Assembly (NCBI RefSeq): GCF_029392815.1
Contig: NZ_CP113942.1
Location: 1,984,001-2,048,000, forward strand
Length of the DNA stretch: 64,000 nucleotides
From: Bifidobacterium sp. ESL0682
Lineage (GTDB): Bacteria; Actinomycetota; Actinomycetes; Actinomycetales; Bifidobacteriaceae
Direction of reading: 5' to 3'
Shown here: piece by piece, positions 7,381-18,500 of the stretch
Layout: each line of letters begins with the position of its first letter
Position numbering within the stretch: the first letter of the stretch is position 1
Position numbers and translations under genes: made by a program
The notes under the pieces: generated by a model
Seen by the model: only the letters and a program-made list of their open reading frames with translations
Database searches by the model: none
What the model was told of the DNA's origin: nothing

Positions 7381-9257
7381 TTATTTCTGCTCTTTCTCCG
7401 CCAGCTTCTCCTTGGCTTCTTCAAAACGCTTGGCTTCTGCTTCCTTACGCGCCTGAAGATCAGCCTCGAAACGGGCCAGCTCCTCGTCAACAGCTTCCTT
7501 CGGAATCTTCTCGAAGATTGGAGACGGCTTCGGTACTGGCGTGCCCGAAACAATCGCCTCGCTCTGCCATGGATGCACGGTCTTGCCGAGCTCGTAGTCG
7601 CCGGTGATAATCGGATACTTGAAACCGGGCTTGTCGAGGTCTTCAACTTCCTCGATATGCGCGGCAGCGGCGAGAATGTGCCCGTACCGCCAAGCGCCTC
7701 CCAGACCTTCTGCGCAGAGTGCGGCAGGAACGGAGCCAGCAGATGGTTTGCATCGCTGACGGCCTGCGCGCAGATGTGCAACACGGTGCCGAGGCGCTTC
7801 GGGTCGTCCTTGATCTTCCAAGGCTCGACCGCGGAGATGTACTTGTTGATGTCGCCAACAACCTTCATGGCATCATTCAAGGCATTCTTCTGATGATGGT
7901 GCTCAATGAGCCCACCAACCGTATCGAAGGCATCAGCCGTCTCTTCGAGCAACGCGCGATCCTCGGCGGTCATGGAATCCTCGTCAAGCTCCGGAATTTC
8001 GCCGAAGTTCTTGTACATGAGGTTGGCAACGCGGTTGACCAGGTTGCCCCAACTGGCTGCAAGCTCCTCGTTGTTGTGACGCACGAACTCGGACCAGGTG
8101 AAGTCCGCATCGGAGGTCTCCGGACCGGCCACGGAAATGTAATAGCGCACAGCGTCAACGGGGTAACGCGCCAGAATGTCCTTGACATAGATGACGATGC
8201 CGCGCGAAGAGCTGAACTTCTTGCCCTCCATCGTCATGAACTCGCTGGCGACGACCTGCTCGGGCAGGTTGAGCTTTCCGTATTCGCCAGGCTCGCCACC
8301 CTTGGAGCCCTCGCCGTTGTAGGCAAGGAGTTCAGAGGGCCAAATCTGAGAATGGAAGGTGATGTTGTCCTTGCCCATGAAGTAGTAGCCAGGAGACTGC
8401 GGATCGTTCCACCATGCCTTCCATGCGTCCGGGTCGCCCTTGCGGCGGGCCCATTCGATGGATGCAGACAAATACCCGATGACCGCATCGAACCAGACAT
8501 AAAGCTTCTTGTTGGGGTTGTCAATCCAGCCGTCGACTGGCACAGGGATGCCCCAATCAATGTCACGCGTGATGGCACGCGGCTTGACTTCTTTGAAGAG
8601 GCCCAGCGAGAAGTTGATGACGTTGGTGCGCCAACCCTCGCGGGTCTTCAACCATGCCAGATTCGCTTCCGCGAGCGCCGGCAGATCGAGGAAGAAGTGC
8701 TCGGTCTCCTTGAATTCCGGCGTTTCGCCGTTGATCTTGGAAACAGGGTTGATCAGTTCGTCCGGGTCAAGCTCGTTGCCGCAGTTGTCGCACTGATCGC
8801 CGCGAGCGCCATCAGCCCCGCAAATCGGGCAGGTGCCCTCGATATAGCGGTCGGGCAGCGTACGGCCTGTGGAAGGCGAAATCGCGACCTTCTGCGTACC
8901 TTTATATATATAACCGTTCTCCAGGCACTGCTTGAACAGCTCCTGCACGACGTGCTCGTGATTGCCCGTCGTGGTGCGGGTAAAGAGATCGTAGCTCAGA
9001 CCAAGATCGCACAGATCCTTGGCAATGACGCGGTTGTAACGGTTGGCCAGCTCCTGCGGGCTCACGCCTTCCTTGTCCGCCTCGACCAGGATTGGGGTGC
9101 CGTGTTCGTCGGTTCCCGAGACCATCAGGACATCATTGCCCTTCATACGTTCATAGCGCGCGTACACGTCGGACGGCACGCCGAAACCGGCTACGTGGCC
9201 GATGTGGCGGGGGCCGTTCGCGTACGGCCATGCAACGTTCACCAAAATATGAGTCAT
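7381..9257 (-). CDS. metG: Methionyl-tRNA synthetase (frameshifted near its C-terminal third)
   Basis: Cytoplasmic enzyme charging tRNA-Met. The HIGH motif is in [14 protein letters not shown], the zinc knuckle in [17 protein letters not shown] and the KMSKS equivalent in KKFSSSRG. As written, the frame that opens at 9257 leaves the conserved sequence after GTFSPLPR and runs on to 7308 as nonsense. The expected continuation ([13 protein letters not shown] to a charged Lys/Glu-rich tail ending at 7381) is in another frame. One base added near 7659-7664 restores a protein of about 625 aa, the usual size. MetG is essential and no second copy is in view, so a sequence error is likelier than a true break. 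Confidence 0.9.
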
Positions 9258-9461
9258 AACTACCGATTATTGGGCCCAGCGGGGACAGCAAACAAGCCTT
9301 TTGTATAGCTTTGCAATACAACCGAGGCAATCAGCGGCATGAAAACACTTATTGACCGTGTCCTCCACAATTTTCGTGGCGCCGTCGCGAGTTATACACA
9401 TATCCACTTTTACGGTTTTCTCATTTGCCAATGCCTCAATGAGGCGGCTACATTGCGACCC

Positions 9462-10136
9462 ATGAACACTACAACAATTACCAAGCAACGCACCAACCGC
9501 ACCAACGCCCGTAAGGCCGAAAGCAAAGACGGATACCTGAGCACCGGCCGTCCGCCACCACCAGCGAACTATTCCATGCCGACGTCAATGCCAATGCTGA
9601 TGAGCAACCGCGATCTGCCGGGGCCGTTGAGCATGAACCGGCTCGACGATGTCGGCGCAGTGCACCGTCTCGATGGCTTCAACGCCTATCTCGCGGAATA
9701 TTCGGACACGCTTTTCGGCAGAGGCGTCATCATGACCAAGGTTGTGCCGAGACCTTGCATCGCTTGCGGCCGAAGTGCGCTGTGGGTGTGGATGGGCGGC
9801 ACATTCCCCAATGTCATCGACATCATCTCAGGCTCGCATTATCGCTCGATGGTCTACGGACGGCCCATCAAGACCTACAAACGCAACGTATCAGCCGGAC
9901 ACTTGAGCACCATCGGCGGGCTCAAACTCACCTCGCCGACCAGGACGACCTGCGATATCGCGCTGATGGACGAGCGCACTATGCCACATAAGCAACGAAC
10001 GGAATTGGCCTACGCCATGATGCAGGAATATCACGTTGATCCGGCGGACTGTCTGAAAATCCTCGACGAAAACCGTTTCTGGCCCAACATCGCACAAGCC
10101 AGGCAATTTTTCAAAGCGCTCGAATACTGCATCTGA
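9462..10136 (+). CDS. AbiEi antitoxin-like / transcriptional regulator-like protein
   Basis: About 224 aa from ATG 9462; the frame continues upstream to 9339, but that part looks non-coding. ATG 9462 is preceded by TTGCCA, an 18-base spacer and TACATT, ending seven bases before the ATG, which suggests a leaderless message. The segment GGLKLTSPTRTTCDIAL resembles the C-terminal domain of AbiEi-type antitoxins (xGLxxTSPxRTLxDLA), here without the adjacent AbiEii nucleotidyltransferase. A CIACGR pair may bind metal. The N-terminal 60 residues are Pro/Met/Ser-rich. The family call is from memory of the motif and is moderate only. Confidence 0.5.
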   Translation: MNTTTITKQRTNRTNARKAESKDGYLSTGRPPPPANYSMPTSMPMLMSNRDLPGPLSMNRLDDVGAVHRLDGFNAYLAEYSDTLFGRGVIMTKVVPRPCIACGRSALWVWMGGTFPNVIDIISGSHYRSMVYGRPIKTYKRNVSAGHLSTIGGLKLTSPTRTTCDIALMDERTMPHKQRTELAYAMMQEYHVDPADCLKILDENRFWPNIAQARQFFKALEYCI

Positions 10137-10373
10137 ATACCACTTGCGGAAAAACAGCTGAGACATGAAGGGGCAGGAGAAAGAAAGGAGATAAGGATAA
10201 GAGAAATAGAAAGCAGTGAAGAAAACTCAGTAGAAGGAAACGGGCGAAAATAGGCATGTCTGGATGCCGATTAAGCCCATCAATGCAATGAAAAAGGGGA
10301 GGAAGGTATCATGGTGTAATTGCACTAATGCCGACTAGTCGCGCTGCAGCGCACACGGAAGGACGGATTTGTC

Positions 10374-12256
10374 ATGTCATCACCAGCTAATCAGGGGCAG
10401 AACCACGACGCTGGGAGGTCAAAACACACTTCATATGGCGTGCACCCAATCCAGAGCGTCAAGCATGTGATGCATATCGGGACAGGCTCGGCAACCGGCG
10501 AATCCGGTAAGGCCGGTTCAGCAGGCAAGACGGCAGAACCAGAGATGCAGAAAGTGCACGTCCGCCGCCAATTCCTGCGCGAGAAGGACATCACCGTCGT
10601 CGAGGAAAAGACCCTGAAACAAGCCATCGCGGGCACCGTGGTCGGCAACTTCATGGAATGGTATGACTTCGGCATCTACGGCTACCTTGCGGTGACCATG
10701 GCGAGCGTCTTCACCAGTGGGCTGCCAAAAAGCATGAGCCTGATCGTGATGCTGCTGGGCTTCGCAGTGAGCTTCCTCGTCCGGCCTTTGGGCGGCATTG
10801 TTTTAGGTCCGCTCGGCGACCGCGTGGGACGGCAGAAGGTGTTGTTCCTGACCATGGGCATGATGGTGGTTTCCACAGCGCTTATCGGTATTTTGCCGAC
10901 CAGCAAGCAGATCGGCGCGTGGGCCATCGTCCCGCTCTACGCGCTGCAGATGGTACAAGGCTTCTCGACCGGCGGCGAATATTCCGGCGCGACCACCTAT
11001 ATCTCCGAATTCTCGCCCGACCGCAAGCGCGGCTTCTACAGCGCCTGGCTCGACATGGGCTCCTACATCGGCTCGGCATTCGGCGCTGCGATGGTGGCCG
11101 TCACCACAATCCTCGTCGAGAACCACTGGGGCCCGAGCGCCATGGTGGTCGGCGGCGGCTGGCGTATTCCTTATCTCCTGACCATTCCGCTGGGCATTCT
11201 GGCAATGGCCCTGCGTACCCATATTCCCGAAACCCCGCAGTTCGCGGCTCATCAGGAACGCCAAGAGGAAGAGCAGGAGCATTGGTCGCACGAGGCGCGC
11301 GAGGCCGCGTGGAGGCAGGAATCGCCTTGGGACCGCCCCGGTACGATGCTTTATGTCATCAAGCGCCATTGGCGCCGCCTGCTTATCGCCGTGGCCATCG
11401 TCGCAGCCACCAACACCGCCGGCTATGTGCTCACCAGCTACATGCCGACCTACCTGCGCGAGGAAGTCGGCACCACGCCAACCATGGCCGCCGCTGCGAC
11501 TGTACCAGTGCTCATCATTATGGCGCTGTGTCTGCCGCTGATCGGCCATCTTTCCGACATCATCGGTCGCAAGCCCATCTACGCCATCGCTGTCATTTCA
11601 ACGTTCGTTCTGGTGTATCCAGCCTTCCAACTGCTCCATCGCGGCACATTCTGGTCCATTCAGGGCGCATTGGCGATGATTGCCGTTCCGGTAGCCTTCT
11701 ACGCGGGTGTCTCCGCGAGCACGCTGCCGGCGCTCTTCCCGACCGAATCGCGCTTCTCGGGCATGGGGCTCTCCTATAACTTTGCGGTATCCCTCTTCGG
11801 CGGCACCACGCCGCTGGTCTCGCAGGCACTGATTACCCTGACCGGCAACCACGACGCCCCCGGCTTCTACATCATGTTCTTCGCCATCTTCAGTGGCATC
11901 GCCTGCATCGTGATGCGCGAATCCTCAAGTCGCCGCTACCCGGCTCCATGCCAACGGTAGGCAGCGAAGAAGAGGCACGCGAACTCGTTCTGACCCAGGA
12001 GCAGAACCCGAATCTCGACACCAGCACGATGCCGATGCCGATGATCACCGTAGAAATCCCGGCAGGTCAGACACTTCCCCAGCGTCCGGAAAACATTCAC
12101 CCGGTTACCCACCATGCTTCGGAAACTCGCCTCGACCCCGACTCGGAAGATAATCCCGGGAACGATTCAGACGCTTCTGCGCAGAGCCACCCGGAATCCC
12201 ATGACGCCGAGAACCAGCACCCTCAGGCCGCCGACGCCCAAAACGACCTTCAATAG
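10374..12256 (+). CDS. MFS transporter, metabolite:H+ symporter (MHS) family, frameshifted near the C-terminus
   Basis: Inner-membrane symporter. The N-terminal 90 residues are polar, then TVVGNFMEWYDFGIYGY opens helix 1 as in ProP/ShiA-type MHS carriers. RPLGGIVLGPLGDRVGRQKVL is the MFS loop 2-3 signature, QGFSTGGEYSGATTYISEF is the MHS helix 5 motif, and GHLSDIIGRKP repeats the loop motif in the second half. As written the frame stops at 11960 after ESSSRRYPAPCQR. A base missing near 11931-11936 would give SSRPLPGSMPTVGSEEEAREL and a polar tail to 12256. Substrate is unknown (osmolyte or organic acid in relatives). GGAAGG lies upstream of the start. Confidence 0.85.
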
Positions 12257-13226
12257 CAGAATGCCGAATTCGCCGGGGCCTACGATGGCTGAGTCTGACT
12301 CCTGCCGCTCCTACGAGTAACACCACAAATCCGACGATCATGCCCGTCAGCACCGGATCACCTTTGACGTCATCCGGATCGGGAATGGGGTCGGGAATCG
12401 ACTGGCGCGTGCCGGTGATGATGAGCCGTTGCGTATTGACACCATAAGGCGTACAGGTCATCAGTGTGACCAAGTCGCGCCCCGGAACCACCTTGTAAAG
12501 ATGCGTATCCGCAGGATCGATGACATGGATGCCGGTAACGCGATAGCCCATGGTACGGCCCAACGTCCGCACATAGAAAATATCGCCACGCTTAATCTCG
12601 TCAAGCCGTGTGAACAACAAGGCACTCTGTAACCCGCTGTGCCCACTGAACACTGCGTTGGTGGACGGCCCACCCACCGGCAGGCTCGTACCGTACAGGT
12701 GACCGGCCCCATGTTCCAGCACCTTGTCGGAAGTGCCATGGTAAATCGGCAGTTTCACCGAAATCTTGGGGATACGGATGGAGCCCATGATGCCATCGCC
12801 CTCGTTGAGCAATGACTGGTACTGGCCGTCCTTTTCACTGACAGTGCGGGGATTCGTCTTGTCGGAATCAAACGGGTCCACAAATTCGCCCAGTGACTCC
12901 TGCCCGCCGTCGTCAGCGATATGACGGTTGTATGCCTGAGCAAGCTTGTATTCGTTCACAACCTTGCCTCTCGGCCATTTCGCGACCAGACTTAGGGACT
13001 TGGACTGCTGCATCTGTTCCAGATACATGCTCCTCACCCATTGCGCCGGGCACCATGCCAACGCCACGATGAATGCCACCAACGAAACGGCGATGCAACA
13101 ATCGACGACGATGAAAGCAAGACGACGCGAACGGCCGATGTAGCCACCGTTCCGACCGATTACTCGTTCAAAGACCGACTCATCATCCTCAGGAGATTTG
13201 TCTGGCATTCTCGATGGCGCTGCCAT
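12250..13226 (-). CDS. Class C sortase (pilus-specific)
   Basis: Membrane transpeptidase that polymerises pilins. AGGAGGGGAT precedes ATG 13226. There is an N-terminal helix at about residues 37-58, then the catalytic His in AVFSGHSGL, the Cys in TLMTCTPYG and the Arg in NTQRLIITGTR, followed by a C-terminal helix (GMIVGFVVLLVGAAG), the class C layout. As written the frame runs to 12105 with an odd Arg-rich tail lying antisense to the transporter. If one C is missing from the four-base run at 12275-12278, the protein ends at 12250 and the two convergent genes overlap by only 7 bases; I prefer that reading. It sits downstream of both pilin genes on the same strand. Confidence 0.9.
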
Positions 13227-13261
13227 ATCCCCTCCTACTTCAATCAGCCCAATACGACAAA

Positions 13262-13296
13262 ACGGGGTGGGGCCCCAACAGGCAGGGTCTCACCCC
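13262..13296 (-). terminator. Hairpin between pilin and sortase genes
   Basis: GGGGTG (13264-13269) pairs with CACCCC (13291-13296) with inner GGG/CCC pairing; on the minus strand it is followed by GTTTTG. It lies in the 193-base gap between the major pilin and the sortase and could partly terminate transcription, giving much pilin and little sortase. Confidence 0.4.
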
Positions 13297-13419
13297 GGCG
13301 TTATTGACGCCTGGTTCGCCGACATACCGCTATCTCGACGAACCGATTCGGCATCAAACACACCTTGGCCGCCCGACGAATCATCCCGCCGGGCAACAGT
13401 TGCTTAGCCATCCGCTCAT

Positions 13420-15375
13420 TCAGAGCTGAATGTCAGCGGTATTCTCCGACTCGGCCGCCATATGACGACGAACGGAAATCAGCGCACCAGCAAGAATGCC
13501 AAGCGCCACGGCAATCAGCAGTATCAGCGCCACGCCGGCGCCACCGGTAAGCGGCAGCTGTGCGATCGAGGAGATGTTCCTGACGACGACGGCATTGTCC
13601 TGATCCATGGCCACATCGATCAAACTGGTGGACGTTCCCTTGGCGTCAATCAAGCCGTACACCAAATCCTTGGTGTCGCTGAAGGCGGAAATGGCGTCGT
13701 TCGTCTTATCAGCGCCCAACGTCACATCGGTGGACGGGGACACATTGAAGAAGCCGTCGCCAACCTTCACTTCCTTGACGGTATAGGTGCCGTTCTTCAG
13801 ACCATCGACGAGAAGCTGACCGTCGGCTGCAGGATTGTCAGAAGCACGAGTAGGCGTGGAAGCCGGGGTCGAGTAGACCTCGAGATCGGTGCCTGCGGTG
13901 GTTTCGGTCGGCACGCCAGCCTTAGGGCTGGTCTGGTCGGCAGCCTTCTTGTAGGAGCCGTTCGCAACCTTCAAGAAGTTGATAGTCTTACCGGTCGCTT
14001 TGTCGGTCACTTGGAACCGAGCGCCCGGAACACCAGTGCCATCGGTCTTCTTGATGTTCATGAGATCGAAATGACGGAGATATGCCTTAGCGGCAGCGCT
14101 GCCGTTAGTTGCATCGTCGCTGCTCTTGTCGTTAAAGACCGAACCATTGGTGCAGGTAGAGTCAGTGGGGCTGCAGTTGACAACGAGACCGGTCGCAGGA
14201 TCGGTTGTGGGAGTGTCGCTCTGGGGCTGATGGCTGCTGTCGTTGGAGTACGACAGCGTGACGCCGTTCTTCAGCGCTTCGCCACTTTTGGCATTGTCGG
14301 TAATCGTCATGGTGTAGGTGACCACGATGGAAGCCTTATACGTCCAGGTGCGAATCGACTTGGAGAAATCGAAATTCACGAAGGTCGTATCACCGTTAGC
14401 AGCAGTAGTGGTCTGCACCGCGTAATCGCTTGTAGTCAGTGTGGAGGTACCGACCTTTACGCTGACACTACTCGCATCGAATTTCAGGCCGGGGCCCGGG
14501 TGATCGGTCATGGTGAAGGCATAGTGACTGAAACCAGTGGTCAGCGGCACAGCGCTGGTGAGCTTATAGCTCACGTGGCCACCGACGGTGACATCGCTGG
14601 CGGCAGCGTCCATGGTCTTGCTGACCGAAGGCGCGTCGCTCTTCATATCGAGCACACCAAGGGTTTGCGTACCAATCTTGGTATATTCCTTGCCGTTCGT
14701 GCCACCGAGCTTGATTCCGGTGCTCACCAGCATCGGGATAGCGTTGCGAGGTGCAACGCCGGTACCCCACGAGGATGTGACATCCTCGACGAGATAAATA
14801 CCAGGCGTGGGGACGCTGATGGACGTCGAAGTGCTGCCCGCCGTCACAGGACCGATTTTGAGCGTGGAAGCAGCAATCTTGCTAGCAATGCCGCTTTCCC
14901 CAGACAAACTGGTAACGAACGTACGAAGGTTGCCGTCCCAGCCATGTTTGCCGGGAGACACGGCCGTAGCGGTATTCGACGTGGTGTCGCCTCCGGCATA
15001 GCCGGGCCACAGCGAAGTGACCTCACCAATAGGGTTGTCGGTAAACTCTGGAGCCGCGGCGCTGCCTGTACCTTTGGCAGCCAGCAATGCAGCTGTTGCG
15101 TCGTCCTTGACACTCGCTTCGGTATCGACCGAAAGCGACGACAGGGCATCCCCGTCAGCCATGACCTGGTTGTATCCGCCGAGCTTCAGTGCAGCGAAGG
15201 AATGTTTCTGCAACAACGCAGCACTGCCGTTGATGGTGATATTCACCGGCGCGACATTCGACAGGTCCACAGTCGTCGAAGCAGCGTTCGCCATCCCCAA
15301 CGGCGCCAACGCGAGCAGGGTCGCGGCCGCGACCGCAGCCCCTGTCACCACGCGGAGACGTGATTTCTTGTTCAT
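13420..15375 (-). CDS. Major pilin subunit, LPxTG-anchored (FimA-like)
   Basis: Secreted fimbrial backbone protein, 651 aa. It has a signal peptide (KKSRLRVVTGAAVAAATLL, cleavage near MANA-AS), an N-terminal domain that binds pilin neighbours, and a D2-type domain (SVSKTMDAAASDVTVGGHVSYKL) typical of isopeptide-forming backbone pilins. A third domain contains FQVTDKATGK and TYTVKEVKVGDG, the usual Glu-containing E box. The C-terminus has LPLTGGAG, a hydrophobic helix and RRH. AAGAAAGG precedes the ATG. It lies between the tip protein and the class C sortase. Confidence 0.92.
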   Translation of the reverse strand: MNKKSRLRVVTGAAVAAATLLALAPLGMANAASTTVDLSNVAPVNITINGSAALLQKHSFAALKLGGYNQVMADGDALSSLSVDTEASVKDDATAALLAAKGTGSAAAPEFTDNPIGEVTSLWPGYAGGDTTSNTATAVSPGKHGWDGNLRTFVTSLSGESGIASKIAASTLKIGPVTAGSTSTSISVPTPGIYLVEDVTSSWGTGVAPRNAIPMLVSTGIKLGGTNGKEYTKIGTQTLGVLDMKSDAPSVSKTMDAAASDVTVGGHVSYKLTSAVPLTTGFSHYAFTMTDHPGPGLKFDASSVSVKVGTSTLTTSDYAVQTTTAANGDTTFVNFDFSKSIRTWTYKASIVVTYTMTITDNAKSGEALKNGVTLSYSNDSSHQPQSDTPTTDPATGLVVNCSPTDSTCTNGSVFNDKSSDDATNGSAAAKAYLRHFDLMNIKKTDGTGVPGARFQVTDKATGKTINFLKVANGSYKKAADQTSPKAGVPTETTAGTDLEVYSTPASTPTRASDNPAADGQLLVDGLKNGTYTVKEVKVGDGFFNVSPSTDVTLGADKTNDAISAFSDTKDLVYGLIDAKGTSTSLIDVAMDQDNAVVVRNISSIAQLPLTGGAGVALILLIAVALGILAGALISVRRHMAAESENTADIQL

Positions 15376-15550
15376 GTGAATAAACCTTTCTTTACTCTTG
15401 TTTTTTGGTTACATCTGATCCGAACGCATCCGCTGCAAACGAATGCGAGCCGGAAAAATTGTGCATGCGCAGGTCTGCGCCGAATATGTCTTGCGTCGCC
15501 GTAATCCTGCACACGAGACGCGCAGCAGCGTGACACCGATAAACTGTCTG

Positions 15551-18500
15551 TCATCGCGAGCGCCTTCCTTCATGAGGTCCATGAGGCGAACCATCACGTA
15601 ACGACTGGCGCCACATGCGTTCCAACAGATAGAGAGTCAATGCCAAAGCGGCCGCAAAAGAGACTATGGCCAGAGTCCTGCGAATATGGGAACTACCAGT
15701 GAACGGAAGCTGTTCGGCCGCAGGCGCTCCCGTGAGCTTGGCCGTAACGGCTACCGACTCGTTGCCGATCGGCACCGGCCCAGTAGCACCGACATTGACC
15801 ACATGCTCCTTGTCGCCCGTTCTATCCCTAGCCGTGACAACGATATTGCCTGCCCGCATCGTCTCCGGAATCGATATTTTCCACGCGCCGCTGTCGTCCG
15901 CGGTGAGCTTGACCGGCGAGCCGACAGGCCATTGCACCCACACATGGGATCTGGTCGGGTTTCTAGGGTCGACGACCTTGGGTTTGATCACCTTGCCGGT
16001 GAGAAAGCCGGAGCTACGGTCAACCGGATCGACGGTGACCGTCGGAGGATACATGTCGATGATCTGGTTGTTCACCATACTGACCGTCGGAGGCTGCTTG
16101 TGCTGGCTGTCGTTGAGCACCCCATAAATCTGGTACCAGATGTAGGTATGGCCCGAGGAGTCGGAGAAATCGGCACCGTCGAAATGTGTAGGGTCGATGT
16201 CGCAACTCCACGTACCGGTCGACGGCTTGTCCGGAGTCGCGGCGCTGACCGGCTTCCCACTGCAATCCGATATCAGCCATTTTTGGTCCGGCACACTCAG
16301 CGAATTCACGCGAGTCGAAGCAGCCCCGATCGGCGCATTCTTCTCAAGAGCCGATTTCGTCTCCGCAGTCGCACCATTGACCTGAGGAACCACATAGACA
16401 TCGAGCAGATTGTCGCCACGAGCCGAATCGAAGTTGCCAGCAATCTTGACCTTGGCCCCTTTGGCCAACGCCGAAGTCGTGCCATCTGCGCTTCGGATGC
16501 TGTGCGGCACGGTCAGTTTGGTGATTTCAGGATTGACATTGACGTCGACCTTGAGCTCACCTTCCGCAAGATCGGAGAATTTCGAGCTCACCTTATCCGC
16601 ACTGGTATCCACTTGCCATGCGTGGTAACGCACATATTTGGCTCGGTTGGAGTCCAGTTTCGTGTCATCCTGAATCTCCCAGGTGCCATCCGGTTTCACC
16701 TCGGTCGTACCGACATAATCCCCTCGGGTGTCGGGGTCATCGGGATGCAGGGTATTGACTGGCTTATCGGGGTTCTCACGGAAAACCGTCACGGTGTTGC
16801 ACTTCACCCTGGTGCCATCACTGGCGATGGTGCCGCAATCGGCGTTCACTTCGTTCGCTGGTATGGTTCCGGTGATTCTGCGGGTATTCGGATTGACGTA
16901 TTTACCAGTCGAATCGGCATCCACTGACGTGATAATCGGCTTGCTGGGCCTTTTGACGCTAAATTTCGCAAAGGCGGTATCAATCGTTATGCCCTTTTCG
17001 ATGACGCTCTTGATCTCATCCTGGGACGTTTGATCGGTGATGTGGATGTGATGACTGGGATCCGTCTCGCTATAGAGCGGATTGTAGGCATCGCGAATGC
17101 TGGCGGACGACCCACCGGTCGGCGGATCCGTCGCGATGCATCCGTCATACGACTGCGGGCCATCGAAATTCGAAGTCGTCGGCGTAGTGGTGACCGGCCA
17201 AGTCACCAGTTTGAAATAGCCATCAAACTGCTGCTGCGCCTTAGCTTTTCCAAAGTCGATGCTGCCGTCGGCGTTCATCACGCTTCCCGACGTTCCTGCA
17301 TTGGGGAGCATAAGGTTGAAGGGCTTGGCGGGACTATTTTTGGCGACATAATCGTCGCTTCCATTGTTGGATGTCGACTTGGGCTGCCCATTGACCTGCT
17401 GCACGTCGGGGGTCAACGCATCGACGGGATACCATTCCTTGCCGTTCTTCAGGCCAAACCATTGGTAATAGAACGAATAGTTGCGCGAACATGGCCAAGG
17501 TCTCGTCACCGTGTTTCCTTGGGCGTCCTTGGCTGTATACAAATTACTGGAGACCACGTTGTACCACTGCACGAAGAAGGAATTCGCAGGCGCGACCATG
17601 GGATTGGCTGTGGCTCTTCCCGAGAACCCGTAATCGGTCACCAAACCCCAATTGGCCTGGTTGCCGCTCCAAAGGCTCGGTGTGCCATCCCATCCGATCA
17701 ACGAAAGCGGCCCGTTGCTGCGTTTCGGCAACAATGCATTGGCATCAGCCACAGTCGTCACACCATCGGTTCCACCGTAGCGGTAATCGTACATGTACGC
17801 TGGACTGTTCTCTGCAATGTTGGCGACATAACTGGGATCAGCGAAGTCCGAATAGCTGATGCTATCTGCCTCGTTTTTCGCGCGTCCGGGAAACGCAGCA
17901 ACATACACGTACTGCGGGCTAAATTTCAGGCCGCCGACATTATTGGGTGAAGCGTTAATGCCGGTGGACTCACCATATGCGATGTCGCCTTCGACGGAAA
18001 TGGTCAGAAAATCATATGAACCGGCCATCATCACATTATGAATCGTGAAAAACTGAGCGTTGTTCAGCGCCCAATCAGTGGCCGCATCCTGGCCTCCGGA
18101 CGTGTCACTGGAATCCTCGTCACCACCATACGTATTGAGATAGTGTGCCACCGTGAGATTGGTGTTGGGCAGACCGCCACGCGAAAAGACGACCTGCATG
18201 CCGCAATTTTTGTTCGCATCTCCAATTCCTCGCGCACTGGCCGCACGCCCGAGAGACACACAACTCGGATCCACCATGCCATGCGGCACACGCACCACGA
18301 AGTCCATACGCAGCTCATCGGCAATGTTCCAGCCCTGCATCCTCGTGTTCTCGCCCAAGAACTCATACAGCTTGGGCTTGCATTCCACCCTCTCGTCCAT
18401 GGGCACCGTGGATGCCTTGTTTTCCACGCAATGCATCGGATAATCGGCCTGCGTCAGATTACCCACCCCGTGAACAGCAGTGCCATCCTGCGGCGCAACG

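Noticed and set aside
7719..9308. 529-codon plus-strand frame opposite metG
   Set aside because: Antisense shadow of metG with no recognisable domain and no ribosome site.
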